A DNA stretch of 39,221 nt from Candidatus Rokubacteria bacterium RIFCSPLOWO2_02_FULL_73_56 (GCA_001788495.1 MGCF01000029.1:1047-40267), one strand, 5' to 3'. Shown: positions 1-7,942, counted from the stretch's first letter. Made by a program: numbers and translations. The notes: generated from the sequence alone by a model not told the origin.

Positions 1-741
1 GATGCGCTCGGGATTCAGCGAGTCGAGCAGGTGGTAGAAGCCGCGCCCGACTTCGCCCACGACGTCCTCGGCCGGCACCTCGAGGCCGTCGATGAAGATC
101 TCGTTCGAGTCCACGGCGGCGCGGCCGAGCTTCTCGATCTCGCGCACGGTGATCCGCGCGCGGTCGAACCCGGTGAAGAACAGCGTCAGGCCCGCGAACG
201 GCTTCGCCGGATCCCGCGGCGCCGTGCGCGCGAGCAGCAGGATGTGCGTCGCCCGCTGCGCGTTCGTGTTCCACACCTTGCGGCCGTTCACGACGAACCG
301 GTCGCCGGCGCGCTCGGCCCGCGTCTGGATGCGCGAGGTGTCGGTGCCCGCGTTCGGCTCGGTCACGCCGAACGACATGACGATCTCGCCGCTCGCCACG
401 CGCGGCAGGTACTTCCGCTTGAGCGGCTCCGCGCCGTGCTTGATCAGCGGCATCGGCGGGAACAGGTAGAAGTGGATCGGCGAGGCGCCGGAGGTCCCGG
501 CCCCGGCGGCGCAGATCTCGTGGAGCATGAGCGCGGCCTCGGTGACGCCGAGGCCCCCGCCGCCGTACTCCTCGGGCACGATCATCCCGAGCCAGCCGGC
601 GTCGGCGAACTTCTTCACCCAGTCGAGCGGATACTCGGCCTTCCGGTCCTTCTCGAGCCAGTAGTCGAGCGAGAAGGAGCGCGCGAGCGAGGCGACTTCC
701 TTGCGGATCAGCTCCTGCTGCTCGGTCAGCGCGAAGTCCAC
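1..741 (-). CDS. acyl-CoA dehydrogenase, 3' part missing
   Basis: Flavin-dependent alpha,beta-dehydrogenation of an acyl-CoA. The first 247 residues are present and the C-terminal part runs off the left edge. The N-terminal helical domain begins VDFALTEQQELIRKEVASLA; the FAD/substrate motif FGVTEPNAGTDTSRI follows near residue 120 and the beta-domain continues to the edge. The GTG start at 741 lies directly after the stop codon of the small membrane protein gene, whose last codons (AAG GGG AAG) can act as the ribosome binding site, so the two are translationally coupled. Substrate chain length cannot be read because the C-terminal catalytic Glu region is outside the window. The family assignment is firm. 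Confidence 0.93.
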   Translation of the reverse strand, partial: MDFALTEQQELIRKEVASLARSFSLDYWLEKDRKAEYPLDWVKKFADAGWLGMIVPEEYGGGGLGVTEAALMLHEICAAGAGTSGASPIHFYLFPPMPLIKHGAEPLKRKYLPRVASGEIVMSFGVTEPNAGTDTSRIQTRAERAGDRFVVNGRKVWNTNAQRATHILLLARTAPRDPAKPFAGLTLFFTGFDRARITVREIEKLGRAAVDSNEIFIDGLEVPAEDVVGEVGRGFYHLLDSLNPERI

Positions 742-1023
742 CTACTTCTTCCCCTTGCCGGCCTGGCGCGCGCGCTGCGCGCGCTCCCTGGCCAGGTCAG
801 CCTCGACGGCCGCGAGCCGCTCCTCGACCGCCTTCACTTTCTCGCCCGCCTGGCGCGCCTCCGTCTGGGCGGCCTCGAGCTGGCGCTGGACCGCCTGCGT
901 CGCGGCGCGCGCCTCGACGAGCTGCTTCTCCAGCTGCTGGGTGCCGGTGCCCCACCAGAGGAAGCCGACGAGCAGACCGATCAGGAGCGCAACGATGGCG
1001 GCGATCGTCCCGGGTCTGTTCAC
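742..1023 (-). CDS. small membrane-anchored coiled-coil protein
   Basis: A 93-residue protein with one N-terminal transmembrane helix (about residues 7-26, TIAAIVALLIGLLVGFLWW), then an uninterrupted charged heptad-rich helix (about 30-85) and a Lys-rich tail (GKGKK). It is probably a single-pass inner-membrane protein with a cytoplasmic or periplasmic coiled coil. No catalytic motif is visible and I do not recognise the family. The GTG start at 1023 has an AAGGGGG ribosome binding site about 7 nt upstream. It is the first gene of a unit with the acyl-CoA dehydrogenase (0 nt spacing). It diverges from the lactonase-like gene across a 106-nt control region. Confidence 0.75.
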   Translation of the reverse strand: MNRPGTIAAIVALLIGLLVGFLWWGTGTQQLEKQLVEARAATQAVQRQLEAAQTEARQAGEKVKAVEERLAAVEADLARERAQRARQAGKGKK

Positions 1024-1076
1024 GCTGGGACCCCCTTTCGCGTTGGTCGCGCACCATGATGCGCGCCCGCGCCGGC

Positions 1077-1120
1077 GCGGACAAGGGGCACCTTGTCCGC
1101 CGGCCAGGGGGTGCTAGAAT
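1077..1120 (+). promoter_or_regulatory. perfect palindrome overlapping a -35/-10 promoter
   Basis: A perfect inverted repeat, GCGGACAAGG (1077-1086), spacer GGCA, CCTTGTCCGC (1091-1100), sits between divergent genes. The right arm contains TTGTCC (1093-1098), which is spaced 16 nt from TAGAAT (1115-1120), a good sigma-70-type -10. A factor bound at the palindrome would cover the -35 box of the lactonase-like gene at 1130. The predicted transcription start is about 1127, so the mRNA would be nearly leaderless. A hairpin role in RNA is less likely because the palindrome lies upstream of the -10. The arms are seen directly; the operator role is inference. Confidence 0.6.
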
Positions 1121-1129
1121 CGCGGGGCC

Positions 1130-1885
1130 ATGCCCGTCCAGGCGCTCTACGCCCTGCAGAACGGCTTCATCGGCTTCCAGCGGGCGGGCCTGTTCTACGG
1201 CGAGTTCTCCGCGGAGAAGGTCCAGATCCCCATCGCGTGCTGGCTCGTGCGCACCGGAGACGCGACGATCCTGTTCGACACCGGCCTCTCGCCGCGGGCG
1301 ATCCCGGGCCTCATGCGCAACGACCCGATGGCGCGCTTCACGGAGGACGACCTGCTCGTCCACCGGCTCGACCGCGTCGGGCTCGAGCCCGACGACGTGG
1401 ACCTCGTCGTCCTCTCCCACCTGCACTACGACCACGCCGGCGGCGCGCAGCTGTTCCCGAAGTCCGAGCTGGTCGTGCAGAAGGACGAGTACGCGTACGC
1501 GCACTACCCGGCGTCGTTCTTCGAGAGCTTCTACTACCGGAAGAACTTCGACCTGCCGGGCTACCGCTGGCGGCTCCTCGACGGCGACACCGAGCTCGCG
1601 CCCGGCGTCAGCGCGCTCCGCAGCGACGGCCACACACCCGGCCACCAGTCGCTGTTCGTCGAGCTGCCCGAGTCCGGCCCGGTCATCCTCGCCGGCGACT
1701 CGTGCTACTGGCTCGAGCACGTCGAGACGGAGCGCCCGCCCGGCGTCGTCTGGAACCCCACGCTCGCGCTGCACTCGATCAAGCGGCTCAAGACCCTGGC
1801 GCGCCTGACGGGCGCGCGGATCTTCCCCGGCCACGATCCCGTCTTCTGGGAGACGGTGACGCAGGCCCCCGACGCGTACCGATGA
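1130..1885 (+). CDS. metallo-beta-lactamase-fold hydrolase, AHL-lactonase-like
   Basis: A 251-residue MBL-fold hydrolase with the dinuclear zinc motif SHLHYDHAGG (H97, H99, D101, H102), the GHTPGHQSL motif carrying the next metal His, the bridging Asp in LAGDSCYW, and the last His in FPGHDP. Length (AiiA is about 250 residues) and the motif set resemble N-acyl-homoserine lactonases of the AttM/AiiA class. Many environmental homologues hydrolyse other lactones, so quorum quenching is not proven. The ATG at 1130 has no good ribosome binding site and lies 9 nt after a -10 box. It is followed after 13 nt by a TRAP transporter, which suggests a lactone is opened and the acid imported or processed by the same unit. 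Confidence 0.85.
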   Translation: MPVQALYALQNGFIGFQRAGLFYGEFSAEKVQIPIACWLVRTGDATILFDTGLSPRAIPGLMRNDPMARFTEDDLLVHRLDRVGLEPDDVDLVVLSHLHYDHAGGAQLFPKSELVVQKDEYAYAHYPASFFESFYYRKNFDLPGYRWRLLDGDTELAPGVSALRSDGHTPGHQSLFVELPESGPVILAGDSCYWLEHVETERPPGVVWNPTLALHSIKRLKTLARLTGARIFPGHDPVFWETVTQAPDAYR

Positions 1886-1898
1886 CAGGAGGCCCCCC

Positions 1899-2891
1899 AT
1901 GCCACGCGCCTTGACGAGCATCCTCTGCGCCCTCAGCCTGGCCCTGGCCCTCGCGCTGCCGCCCGTCGCCGCGGCGGTCGAGCTCGTGATGGGCAACGTG
2001 AACCCCGCGAAGCACGGCACCACGCTCGCCGCCCAGCAGTTCGCGGACAAGCTCAAGGAGCTCACCGGCGGCAAGGTCACGATCGTCCACCATCACTCGG
2101 GCGTCCTCGGCGGCGAGCGCGAGGTCGCGCAGCAGATCCAGCTCGGCACGGTGGACTTCGGGCCCATCACGACCGCGCCGCTGTCCACGCTCGTGCCCGA
2201 GATGTCGGTCTTCCAGCTCCCGTACATCTTCCGCGACTACGCGCACGCCTACGCCGCCCTCGACGGCAGCGACGTGATCCGCAAGTACTACGAGCCGATC
2301 CTCGACCGGAAGGGGTTCAAGCTCGTCGGCTTCATCGCGGCCGGGTACCGGGGCATCTACGGGCACTACCCGATCAACTCGCTCGCCGACGTGAAGGGCC
2401 GGAAGATCCGGGTCCAGGAGGACAAGATCCTGGTCGCCACGTTCAAGGCGCTCGGCATGATCTCGACGCCGATCGCCTTCCCGGAGGTGGCGACGTCGCT
2501 GCAGACGAAGGTCATCGACTTCGCCGAGGGCGGGATCAACACCTTCTATCACAACAAGTTCTACGACGTCGTGAAGAACGTCGCCGACGTGCGCCACACC
2601 CACCAGGCGATCGCGCTCATCATGTCGAAGGCGTCGTGGAACAAGCAGGACGCCGCCACGCAGAAGGCCATCATGGACGCCTGGGAGCACGCCCGGCAGT
2701 TCAACCGGAAGTTCATCCTCGACGAGGACAAGGGGATCCAGGAGCAGGTCCGCGCCAAGGGGGTCCGCATCACCAAGCCCGATGCCACGCCGTTCCGGGC
2801 GGCGACCAAGAGCGTCTACGACGAGTTCTTCGCGACGCCGGCGGGGAAGGACGCGCGGAAGATCGTCGACCACATCCTGAGCATCAAGTAG
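1899..2891 (+). CDS. dctP: TRAP transporter substrate-binding protein (DctP family)
   Basis: Periplasmic solute-binding subunit of a tripartite ATP-independent transporter, 330 residues. A signal peptide (about 1-26, LALALALPPVAAA) precedes the mature start VELVMGNVNP. The body shows family hallmarks: a GGEREVAQQIQLGTVDFG segment, the PYIFRDYAHAYA region, and GRKIRVQEDKI with the Arg that usually binds the substrate carboxylate, then FAEGGINTFY. The ligand is therefore probably an organic acid anion, not identifiable further. A strong AGGAGG ribosome binding site precedes the ATG. It is co-directional with the lactonase-like gene (13 nt) and with the permease genes (3 nt), forming one operon. 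Confidence 0.95.
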   Translation: MPRALTSILCALSLALALALPPVAAAVELVMGNVNPAKHGTTLAAQQFADKLKELTGGKVTIVHHHSGVLGGEREVAQQIQLGTVDFGPITTAPLSTLVPEMSVFQLPYIFRDYAHAYAALDGSDVIRKYYEPILDRKGFKLVGFIAAGYRGIYGHYPINSLADVKGRKIRVQEDKILVATFKALGMISTPIAFPEVATSLQTKVIDFAEGGINTFYHNKFYDVVKNVADVRHTHQAIALIMSKASWNKQDAATQKAIMDAWEHARQFNRKFILDEDKGIQEQVRAKGVRITKPDATPFRAATKSVYDEFFATPAGKDARKIVDHILSIK

Positions 2892-2894
2892 GGC

Positions 2895-3392
2895 GTGACG
2901 CCCGACCGGCCTCTCGGCCGCTGGGGGACCCGGGCCTACGACGGGCTCGGGTACCTCGGCGGCCTGGTGCTCGCGCTCATCACCGCGGCCGTCTTCCTCC
3001 AGGTCGCCCTGCGCTACGTCTTCGCCGCGGGCATCGAGGGCCTGGAGGAGGTACCCCGCTACCTCTTCGTCTGGCTCGTGATGCTCGGCGGCGCCGCCGC
3101 GATGCACCGGGGCGAGCACACCGCGCTCGACTACTTCAGGCAGCGCCTCGGCCCCCGCGGCCGGGCGCTCGCGAGCGTGATCACCGAGGCCGCCGGGATG
3201 CTGCTCTTCTTCTCGCTCCTCCGGTCGAGCGTCGTGCTCGTGCCGAACGCGCAGCTCCAGACGAGCGCGGGCCTCGGCCTGCCGCTCGGCTGGGTCTACG
3301 TCGCCGTCCCGGTCGGCGCCGTGCTCTTCCTCCTGCCCATGGGCTGGCGCCTCGTCGCCGCCCTCCGCGCGCTGTGGCCGAAACCCTCCTGA
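2895..3392 (+). CDS. dctQ: TRAP transporter small permease (DctQ family)
   Basis: A 165-residue inner-membrane protein with four predicted transmembrane helices (about 19-39, 52-71, 94-115, 130-150), the normal architecture of DctQ. The segment FVWLVMLGGAAAMHRGEHTALDYF matches the conserved W-x(3)-LG-x-A-x(3)-R-x-x-H-x(4)-D/F pattern of the family. The GTG start at 2895 lies 3 nt after the dctP stop, and no ATG is available nearby in frame. Its 3' end overlaps the large permease gene by 19 nt. It is needed together with DctP and DctM for Na+-driven uptake. Confidence 0.93.
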   Translation: MTPDRPLGRWGTRAYDGLGYLGGLVLALITAAVFLQVALRYVFAAGIEGLEEVPRYLFVWLVMLGGAAAMHRGEHTALDYFRQRLGPRGRALASVITEAAGMLLFFSLLRSSVVLVPNAQLQTSAGLGLPLGWVYVAVPVGAVLFLLPMGWRLVAALRALWPKPS

Positions 3393-4660
3393 TCGTCTTC
3401 ATCGTCTTCGTGGTCGTCGGCATGCCGATCGGCCTGGCCCTCGGGGTCGGCACGCTCGCGGCGGCCGTGGTCTATCCCGCGCTCAACCCGATCATCATCC
3501 CCACGCGCTTCGTGGGCCTGCTGTCCGACTCGTTCCTGATCCTGGCCGCGCCGCTCTTCATCCTCGCCGGCAACGTCGCCGCGCGGAGCGGCGTCGCCCG
3601 GACGCTCATCGACCTCGCGACCGTGCTCGTCGGCCGCTTCCGGGGCGGGCTCGCCTACGTGAACATCCTCGACTCGATGTTCTTCGGCGGCATCTCGGGC
3701 TCCGCGGTGGCCGACGTGTCGGCGCTCGGGACCTTCCTGATCCCCCAGATGGTCCGGAAGGGCTACGACAAGGACTTCGCGACCGCGCTGACGATCGCGA
3801 CCGCGGTCATGGCCCCGATCGTGCCCCCCTCGATCATCGCGGTGATCTACGCGTGGATGGCCGACGAGTCCGTCGCCGCGATCTTCGCGGCCGGCTACCT
3901 CCCCGCCCTCCTCGTCGGCATCGGCATGGCGGTGCCGACCTTCATGATCGCGCGGCGGCGGAACTACCCGCGCGAGCCGGCGCCCACCTGGGAGCGGTTC
4001 TGGGCCGCGTTCCGCCGGGCCGCGCCCGGCCTCATGATCCCCGCGATCATCATGGGCGGGATCGTCCTCGGCTGGTTCACGCCGACCGAGGCCGCGGCCG
4101 TGGCCGTCGTCTACGCGCTGCTCGTCCCGCCGTTCTTCTACGGCGAGATGTCCTGGCGCGACCTGCCCGGGGTCTTCGCCGACTCGGCCCGGCTCTCCGG
4201 CGTGATCGGCCTCATCATCGGCCTCGTGGGCGCCTTCGGCTGGGTGCTCACGTACTCGAAGTTCCCGTTCCGGGTGGCCGAGGCCATCGCCTCCTTCGCG
4301 CCAACCTGGTGGATGTTCCTGATGGTCGTGATCGTCGTCTACGTGTTCCTCGGCACCTTTCTCACGCCCTCGGAGATCATCCTGGTGACCGTGCCCGTGC
4401 TCCTGCCCGGCGCCCAGGCCCTCGGGATCCACCCGATCCACTTTGGCATGGTCTGCGTCATCGCCTCCGCCATCGGCCACGTCACGCCGCCGGTCGGCCT
4501 CTGCCTGTTCGTCGGCATGGCGATCAGCGGGCTGCCGATGGAGCAGCTCGTCAAGCCGCTGCTGCCGCTCATCGCCGCGATCGTCGTCGTCCTCCTGCTG
4601 GTGGCGTTCGTGCCCGAGACGGTGCTCATGATCCCGCGCCTGCTCGGGTTCATCCAGTAG
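3374..4660 (+). CDS. dctM: TRAP transporter large permease (DctM family)
   Basis: A 428-residue ion-coupled permease with about 12 transmembrane segments, of normal length for DctM. Conserved blocks include GMPIGLALGVG near the N terminus, the FFGGISGSAVADVSALG hairpin (residues about 97-113), APIVPPSI, WFTPTEAAAVAVVYAL, FLTPSEIILVTVPVLLP and the C-terminal GHVTPPVGLCLFV. I chose GTG 3374, which gives the usual N terminus (VAETLLIVFIVFVVVGMP) and a 19-nt overlap with dctQ. The reading frame is open further upstream, but that part is antisense to family expectation. It ends 6 nt before the convergent hydroxyacid dehydrogenase, and I see no hairpin terminator between them. Confidence 0.95.
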   Translation: MAETLLIVFIVFVVVGMPIGLALGVGTLAAAVVYPALNPIIIPTRFVGLLSDSFLILAAPLFILAGNVAARSGVARTLIDLATVLVGRFRGGLAYVNILDSMFFGGISGSAVADVSALGTFLIPQMVRKGYDKDFATALTIATAVMAPIVPPSIIAVIYAWMADESVAAIFAAGYLPALLVGIGMAVPTFMIARRRNYPREPAPTWERFWAAFRRAAPGLMIPAIIMGGIVLGWFTPTEAAAVAVVYALLVPPFFYGEMSWRDLPGVFADSARLSGVIGLIIGLVGAFGWVLTYSKFPFRVAEAIASFAPTWWMFLMVVIVVYVFLGTFLTPSEIILVTVPVLLPGAQALGIHPIHFGMVCVIASAIGHVTPPVGLCLFVGMAISGLPMEQLVKPLLPLIAAIVVVLLLVAFVPETVLMIPRLLGFIQ

Positions 4661-4666
4661 CCGCGC

Positions 4667-5650
4667 TCAGCCGACCAGGTCTGCGAGCTCCGGGATCACC
4701 CAGCGCGGCCGGTCGCCGCCCGCGACGCGCTGGATGTTGTCGAAGGCGTTGCGGAAGGCGCGCGGCCAGTTCTCCCAGGTCGGCCCCGCCATGTGGGGCG
4801 TGAGCGTGACGCCCGGCAGGCCGAAGAGCGGGTGGCCGGCCGGCGGCGGCTCGTCGAACATCACGTCGAGGCCGGCGCCCGCGAGCTGGCCCCCGCGGAG
4901 CGCCTTCTCGAGCGCCACCTCGTCCACGACGGGGCCGCGGCACGTGTTGACGAAGACCGCGCCCGGCTTCATCAGCGCGAACTGCTCCGTGCTCAGCATG
5001 TTGCGCGTCAGCTCCGTCAGCGGCACGTGCAGGCTCACGACGTCCGACGTGCGCAGGAGCTCCGTGAAGAGCACGAAGCGCACGCCGAGGGCGTCCTCCT
5101 GGTCCTCGGTCAGGCGCACGATGTCGTAGTACTGGACGCGCATGTCGAAGGCCTGCGCGCGGCGCGCGACCTTCTTGCCGATGTTGCCGAGGCCGACGAT
5201 GCCGAGCGTCTTGCCCGCGAGCTCGTAGAGGCGCGTCTCCGAGAAGTCGCCGACGCGCCACTTGCCCGCGACCACGTTGTGGTGCTGCCACGCGAGCTTC
5301 TTCGCCACGGCCAGCATCAGCATCAGCGTGTGCTCGGCGACCGCGATCGAGTTGGCCCCGCCGTTGTTGGCGACCGGGACGCGCGCCCGCCGCGCCGCCT
5401 CGACGTCCACGCGGTCGTAACCGGCGCTGATGAGCTGCACCAGCCTGAGCCGCGGCGCGGCGCGGTAGAAGTCGGGCCCGAGGCTCGTGCGCGCGAAGCC
5501 CACGAAGTACTCGGCGTCGGCCATCGCGGGCAGGAGCTCGGCGGCCTCCTGGGCCACCACCCGGAGCTCGTAGCCGGGGGGCAGCAGGCTCCGGGCGGTG
5601 TCCACCAGCGCGTCGGGCAGGCGGGGCGAGAGCACGATCCTGGTCGGCAC
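4667..5650 (-). CDS. D-2-hydroxyacid dehydrogenase (NAD-dependent)
   Basis: A 327-residue member of the D-isomer-specific 2-hydroxyacid dehydrogenase family, which interconverts 2-keto acids and D-2-hydroxy acids. The Rossmann motif GLGNIG is at 153-158 with the acidic residue of the cofactor pocket at D176. Catalytic residues are R238 (NTCRGP), E267 (FDEPP) and H286 (LTPHMAGPTW); note that His is followed by MAG rather than the commoner IAG/TAG. The N-terminal catalytic half contains the usual LISAGYDRVDV and VANNGGANSIAVAEHT blocks. ATG 5650 is preceded by AAAGGAG. It is transcribed with the MBL gene upstream (25-nt gap). The exact substrate (glyoxylate, phosphoglycerate or other) is not readable. 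Confidence 0.92.
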   Translation of the reverse strand: MPTRIVLSPRLPDALVDTARSLLPPGYELRVVAQEAAELLPAMADAEYFVGFARTSLGPDFYRAAPRLRLVQLISAGYDRVDVEAARRARVPVANNGGANSIAVAEHTLMLMLAVAKKLAWQHHNVVAGKWRVGDFSETRLYELAGKTLGIVGLGNIGKKVARRAQAFDMRVQYYDIVRLTEDQEDALGVRFVLFTELLRTSDVVSLHVPLTELTRNMLSTEQFALMKPGAVFVNTCRGPVVDEVALEKALRGGQLAGAGLDVMFDEPPPAGHPLFGLPGVTLTPHMAGPTWENWPRAFRNAFDNIQRVAGGDRPRWVIPELADLVG

Positions 5651-5675
5651 AAGCGTCTCCTTTGCGGGCTCGCGT

Positions 5676-6407
5676 TCAGAGCTCGACGGTCTGGCCGTCG
5701 TCGGCCCCCTCGACGCCGAGCGCGGGGAGGCGCGCCAGCACGTCCTCGCCCATGTGGGTGAGGACGAGGCGCCCGCACTCGAGCTCGGCCCGGTGGGCCA
5801 TCAGGGTTTTGAAGTCCAGATGATACTTGATCGGCTTGTCGAAGAAGAGGGCCTCGGCGACGAAGAGGTCGGCGCCTCGCGCGGCGTCCGCGAGGCTTGC
5901 GGTCCACTCCGTGTCGCCCGAGTAGGTCAGGACCTTGCCGTCGCACGCGATCCGGAGCGCGAACGGCGGCGCGCCGCTCGCGTGCACGACCTCGTACGGC
6001 GTGACCGTGCACGCGCCGAGCGCGAGCGGCGTCCGCTCGCTCCACGCGACGAACCGTGTCGCGAACCGCCGCTCGACCCGCGTGGAGCCCGGGAAGAGCA
6101 CCTCCATCGCGTCGCGCACGCGCGCCTCGACGCCAGGCGGCCCCGCGACCGTGAGCGGCCGGGTCCGCCGCTTGAACTGGGCGTCGAGGATCAGGAACGG
6201 GACGCCCGCGAAGTGGTCGCCGTGCAGGTGCGTGAGGAGCACCGTGTCCACGTCCAGCGGGTCCACGCCGAAGCGCCGCATCGCGACCAGCGAGGACGCG
6301 CCGCAGTCCACGAGGAACCGGCCGCCCGCGGCCTCGACGTATATGCACGTCTGGAACCGCCCGCCGCTGCCGAACGCGTCGCCCGAGCCGAGGAACCGGA
6401 CCTTCAC
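5676..6407 (-). CDS. RNase Z-like metallo-beta-lactamase-fold hydrolase
   Basis: A 243-residue MBL-fold protein. The start MKVRFLGSGDAFGSGGR and the zinc motif THLHGDHFAG (H60, H62, D64, H65) are those of the RNase Z/ElaC-type subgroup. Later ligands are visible in the YSGDTEW block and in VLTHMGED. The protein is shorter than true RNase Z (about 300 residues) and I do not see an intact exosite arm, so a tRNA 3'-processing role is uncertain. A phosphodiesterase or other hydrolase of this superfamily is equally possible. It is the first gene of a two-gene minus unit and divergent from the MmgE/PrpD gene (38-nt gap). Confidence 0.82.
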   Translation of the reverse strand: MKVRFLGSGDAFGSGGRFQTCIYVEAAGGRFLVDCGASSLVAMRRFGVDPLDVDTVLLTHLHGDHFAGVPFLILDAQFKRRTRPLTVAGPPGVEARVRDAMEVLFPGSTRVERRFATRFVAWSERTPLALGACTVTPYEVVHASGAPPFALRIACDGKVLTYSGDTEWTASLADAARGADLFVAEALFFDKPIKYHLDFKTLMAHRAELECGRLVLTHMGEDVLARLPALGVEGADDGQTVEL

Positions 6408-6427
6408 GCTGACCTCCTCCGCGGCCC

Positions 6428-6433
6428 TATGAT
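6428..6433 (+). promoter_or_regulatory. -10 box just upstream of the MmgE/PrpD start
   Basis: TATGAT lies 12 nt before ATG 6446, with no clear -35 at 17 nt and no Shine-Dalgarno in between. The layout suggests transcription starting a few bases before the start codon, hence a very short leader. It is similar to other short-leader starts in this window. Confidence 0.4.
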
Positions 6434-6445
6434 ATCGTGCCTGCC

Positions 6446-7807
6446 ATGAGCGCCACCGCCCGTCTCGCCGAGTTCGTCGTGAAGACGTCGTTCGAGGACT
6501 GCCCGCCCGAGGCGATCGCCGGGGTGCGCCGCGCCGCGCTCGACACGCTCGGCGTCACGCTCGCGGGCGCCGGCGAGCCGGCCGCGCGGCTCGTGCGCCG
6601 CGTCGTCCGCGCCGAGGGCGGCACGCGCCTGGCGACCGTGATCGGCACGCGCCTGGTCACGGCGCCCGGCTGGGCGGCCCTCGCCAACGGCACCGCCGGG
6701 CACGCGCACGACTTCGACGACACGAGCTTCGCGCTGATGGGCCACCCGAGCGTCCCGCTGCTGTCCGCCGCGCTGGCCGCCGGCGAGGCCGAGATGGCCG
6801 ATGGCCGCGCGGTGGTCCTCGCCTACGTCGTCGGCTTCGAGGTCGGCGCCGCGCTCGGCACCGCGGTCAACCCGGCGCACTACACCCGCGGCTGGCACGC
6901 GACCTCGTCCATCGGCACGCTCGGCTGCGCCGCCGCGGCGGCGCGGCTGCTGCGCCTGGACGTCGAGCAGACGCGCCACGCCCTCGCGCTCGCCGCCTCG
7001 CACGCCTCGGGCCTCAAGGAGAACTTCGGCTCGATGACCAAGCCGTACCACGCCGGCCACGCTGCGCGGAGCGGCGTGCTCGCGGCGCAGCTCGCGCGCG
7101 AGGGCTTCACGGCCTCGGCCACGGCGCTCGAGGGCCGGCAGGGCTACGCCGCGGCGTTCGGCGCCGCGCACGCGCTCGACCCCGCGTGCGAGGCGCTCGG
7201 CCGCCGCTGGCAGATCCTCGCGTCGGGGATCGCCGTGAAGCCGTACCCCTCGTGCGCGCTGACCCACGCCGCGATCGACGCGCTGCTCGACCTGCGCGCC
7301 CGGCACGGCTTCGGCGCCGACGACGTCGCCGCGATCGAGGTGGGCGTGAACCGGGTCGCGCCCGACGTGCTCGCCCACACGCGGCCGGCGACCCCGCTCG
7401 AGCGGAAGTTCTCGATGCAGTTCTGCGCCGCGGCCGCCGCGGCCGAGGGGCGCGTGGACCTGGCCTCGTTCGCGGACGCCGAGCCGGCTGCGGCCGTGCG
7501 CGCGCTCATGGCGCGCGTCGCGATGGTCGTGGATCCCGCCCTGCCCGACGAGCTCGAGCAGCACGCCTGGAGCCGCGTGACCGTCCGCCTCCGGGACGGC
7601 CGCACGCTCGCGAGCCCGCCGCGCGGCGCCCAGGGGCATCCCGCCACGCCGCTCTCGGCCGAGGCCCTCCGCGCGAAGTTCCTCGGCTGCGCGACGCGCG
7701 TGCTCGGGGGCGAGGAGGCCGAGGGCGTCGCCATGCTGCTCGAGCACCTCGAGGACGTCCCGGACATCCGCGCCCTCACCGCGCGGCTCGTCGGCGACCT
7801 CGAGTGA
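6446..7807 (+). CDS. MmgE/PrpD family protein (2-methylcitrate dehydratase-like)
   Basis: A 453-residue MmgE/PrpD-fold protein. The family includes 2-methylcitrate dehydratase, cis-aconitate decarboxylase and iminodisuccinate epimerase. Conserved features are RRAALDTLGVTLAGAGEPAARL, the NGTAGHAHDFDDTS block (about residues 78-91) with the proposed active-site Asp/His cluster, and KPYHAGHAARSGVLAAQLA (about 195-213), then KPYPSCALTHAAIDAL. I prefer ATG 6446 to the in-frame GTG 6437 because of its normal N terminus and the -10 box just upstream. Next to a CoA-transferase it probably acts on a hydroxy-di/tricarboxylate, but no prpB/prpC is present here, so a true methylcitrate cycle is not supported. 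Confidence 0.9.
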   Translation: MSATARLAEFVVKTSFEDCPPEAIAGVRRAALDTLGVTLAGAGEPAARLVRRVVRAEGGTRLATVIGTRLVTAPGWAALANGTAGHAHDFDDTSFALMGHPSVPLLSAALAAGEAEMADGRAVVLAYVVGFEVGAALGTAVNPAHYTRGWHATSSIGTLGCAAAAARLLRLDVEQTRHALALAASHASGLKENFGSMTKPYHAGHAARSGVLAAQLAREGFTASATALEGRQGYAAAFGAAHALDPACEALGRRWQILASGIAVKPYPSCALTHAAIDALLDLRARHGFGADDVAAIEVGVNRVAPDVLAHTRPATPLERKFSMQFCAAAAAAEGRVDLASFADAEPAAAVRALMARVAMVVDPALPDELEQHAWSRVTVRLRDGRTLASPPRGAQGHPATPLSAEALRAKFLGCATRVLGGEEAEGVAMLLEHLEDVPDIRALTARLVGDLE

Positions 7808-7817
7808 GCGCGAACCC

Positions 7818-7942
7818 GATCACCTGAGGAGATGCCGAACCCGATCACCTGAGGAGATGCCGAACCCGATCACCTGAGGAGACGCCGAAGCTGATCGCGT
7901 GAGGAGATGCCGAAGCTGATCGCGTGAGGAGATGCCGATGGG
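7818..7942 (+). repeat. five tandem 25-bp repeats, each carrying a Shine-Dalgarno and mini-cistron
   Basis: Copies start at 7818, 7843, 7868, 7893 and 7918. Copies 1 and 2 are identical; copy 3 has ATG changed to ACG and a different tail; copies 4 and 5 change CACC to CGCG. Each unit contains TGAGGAG followed by ATGCCG. The units read as 6-codon cistrons: ATG-CCG-AAC-CCG-ATC-ACC-TGA at 7832 and 7857, an ACG-initiated version at 7882, and ATG-CCG-AAG-CTG-ATC-GCG-TGA at 7907. Each TGA is the first part of the next TGAGGAG. The fifth copy supplies the real ribosome binding site of the CoA-transferase. A degenerate sixth unit starts at the mmgE stop (7804-7817). Confidence 0.95.

Noticed and set aside
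2636-3373. Upstream extension of the DctM reading frame
   Set aside because: It overlaps dctP and dctQ in another frame and lacks family similarity; GTG 3374 gives normal DctM length.
4661-4666. Terminator between dctM and the hydroxyacid dehydrogenase
   Set aside because: Only 6 nt separate the stops, with no hairpin and T run visible.
7818-7942. CRISPR array
   Set aside because: Repeats are head-to-tail with no unique spacers, and no cas genes are nearby.
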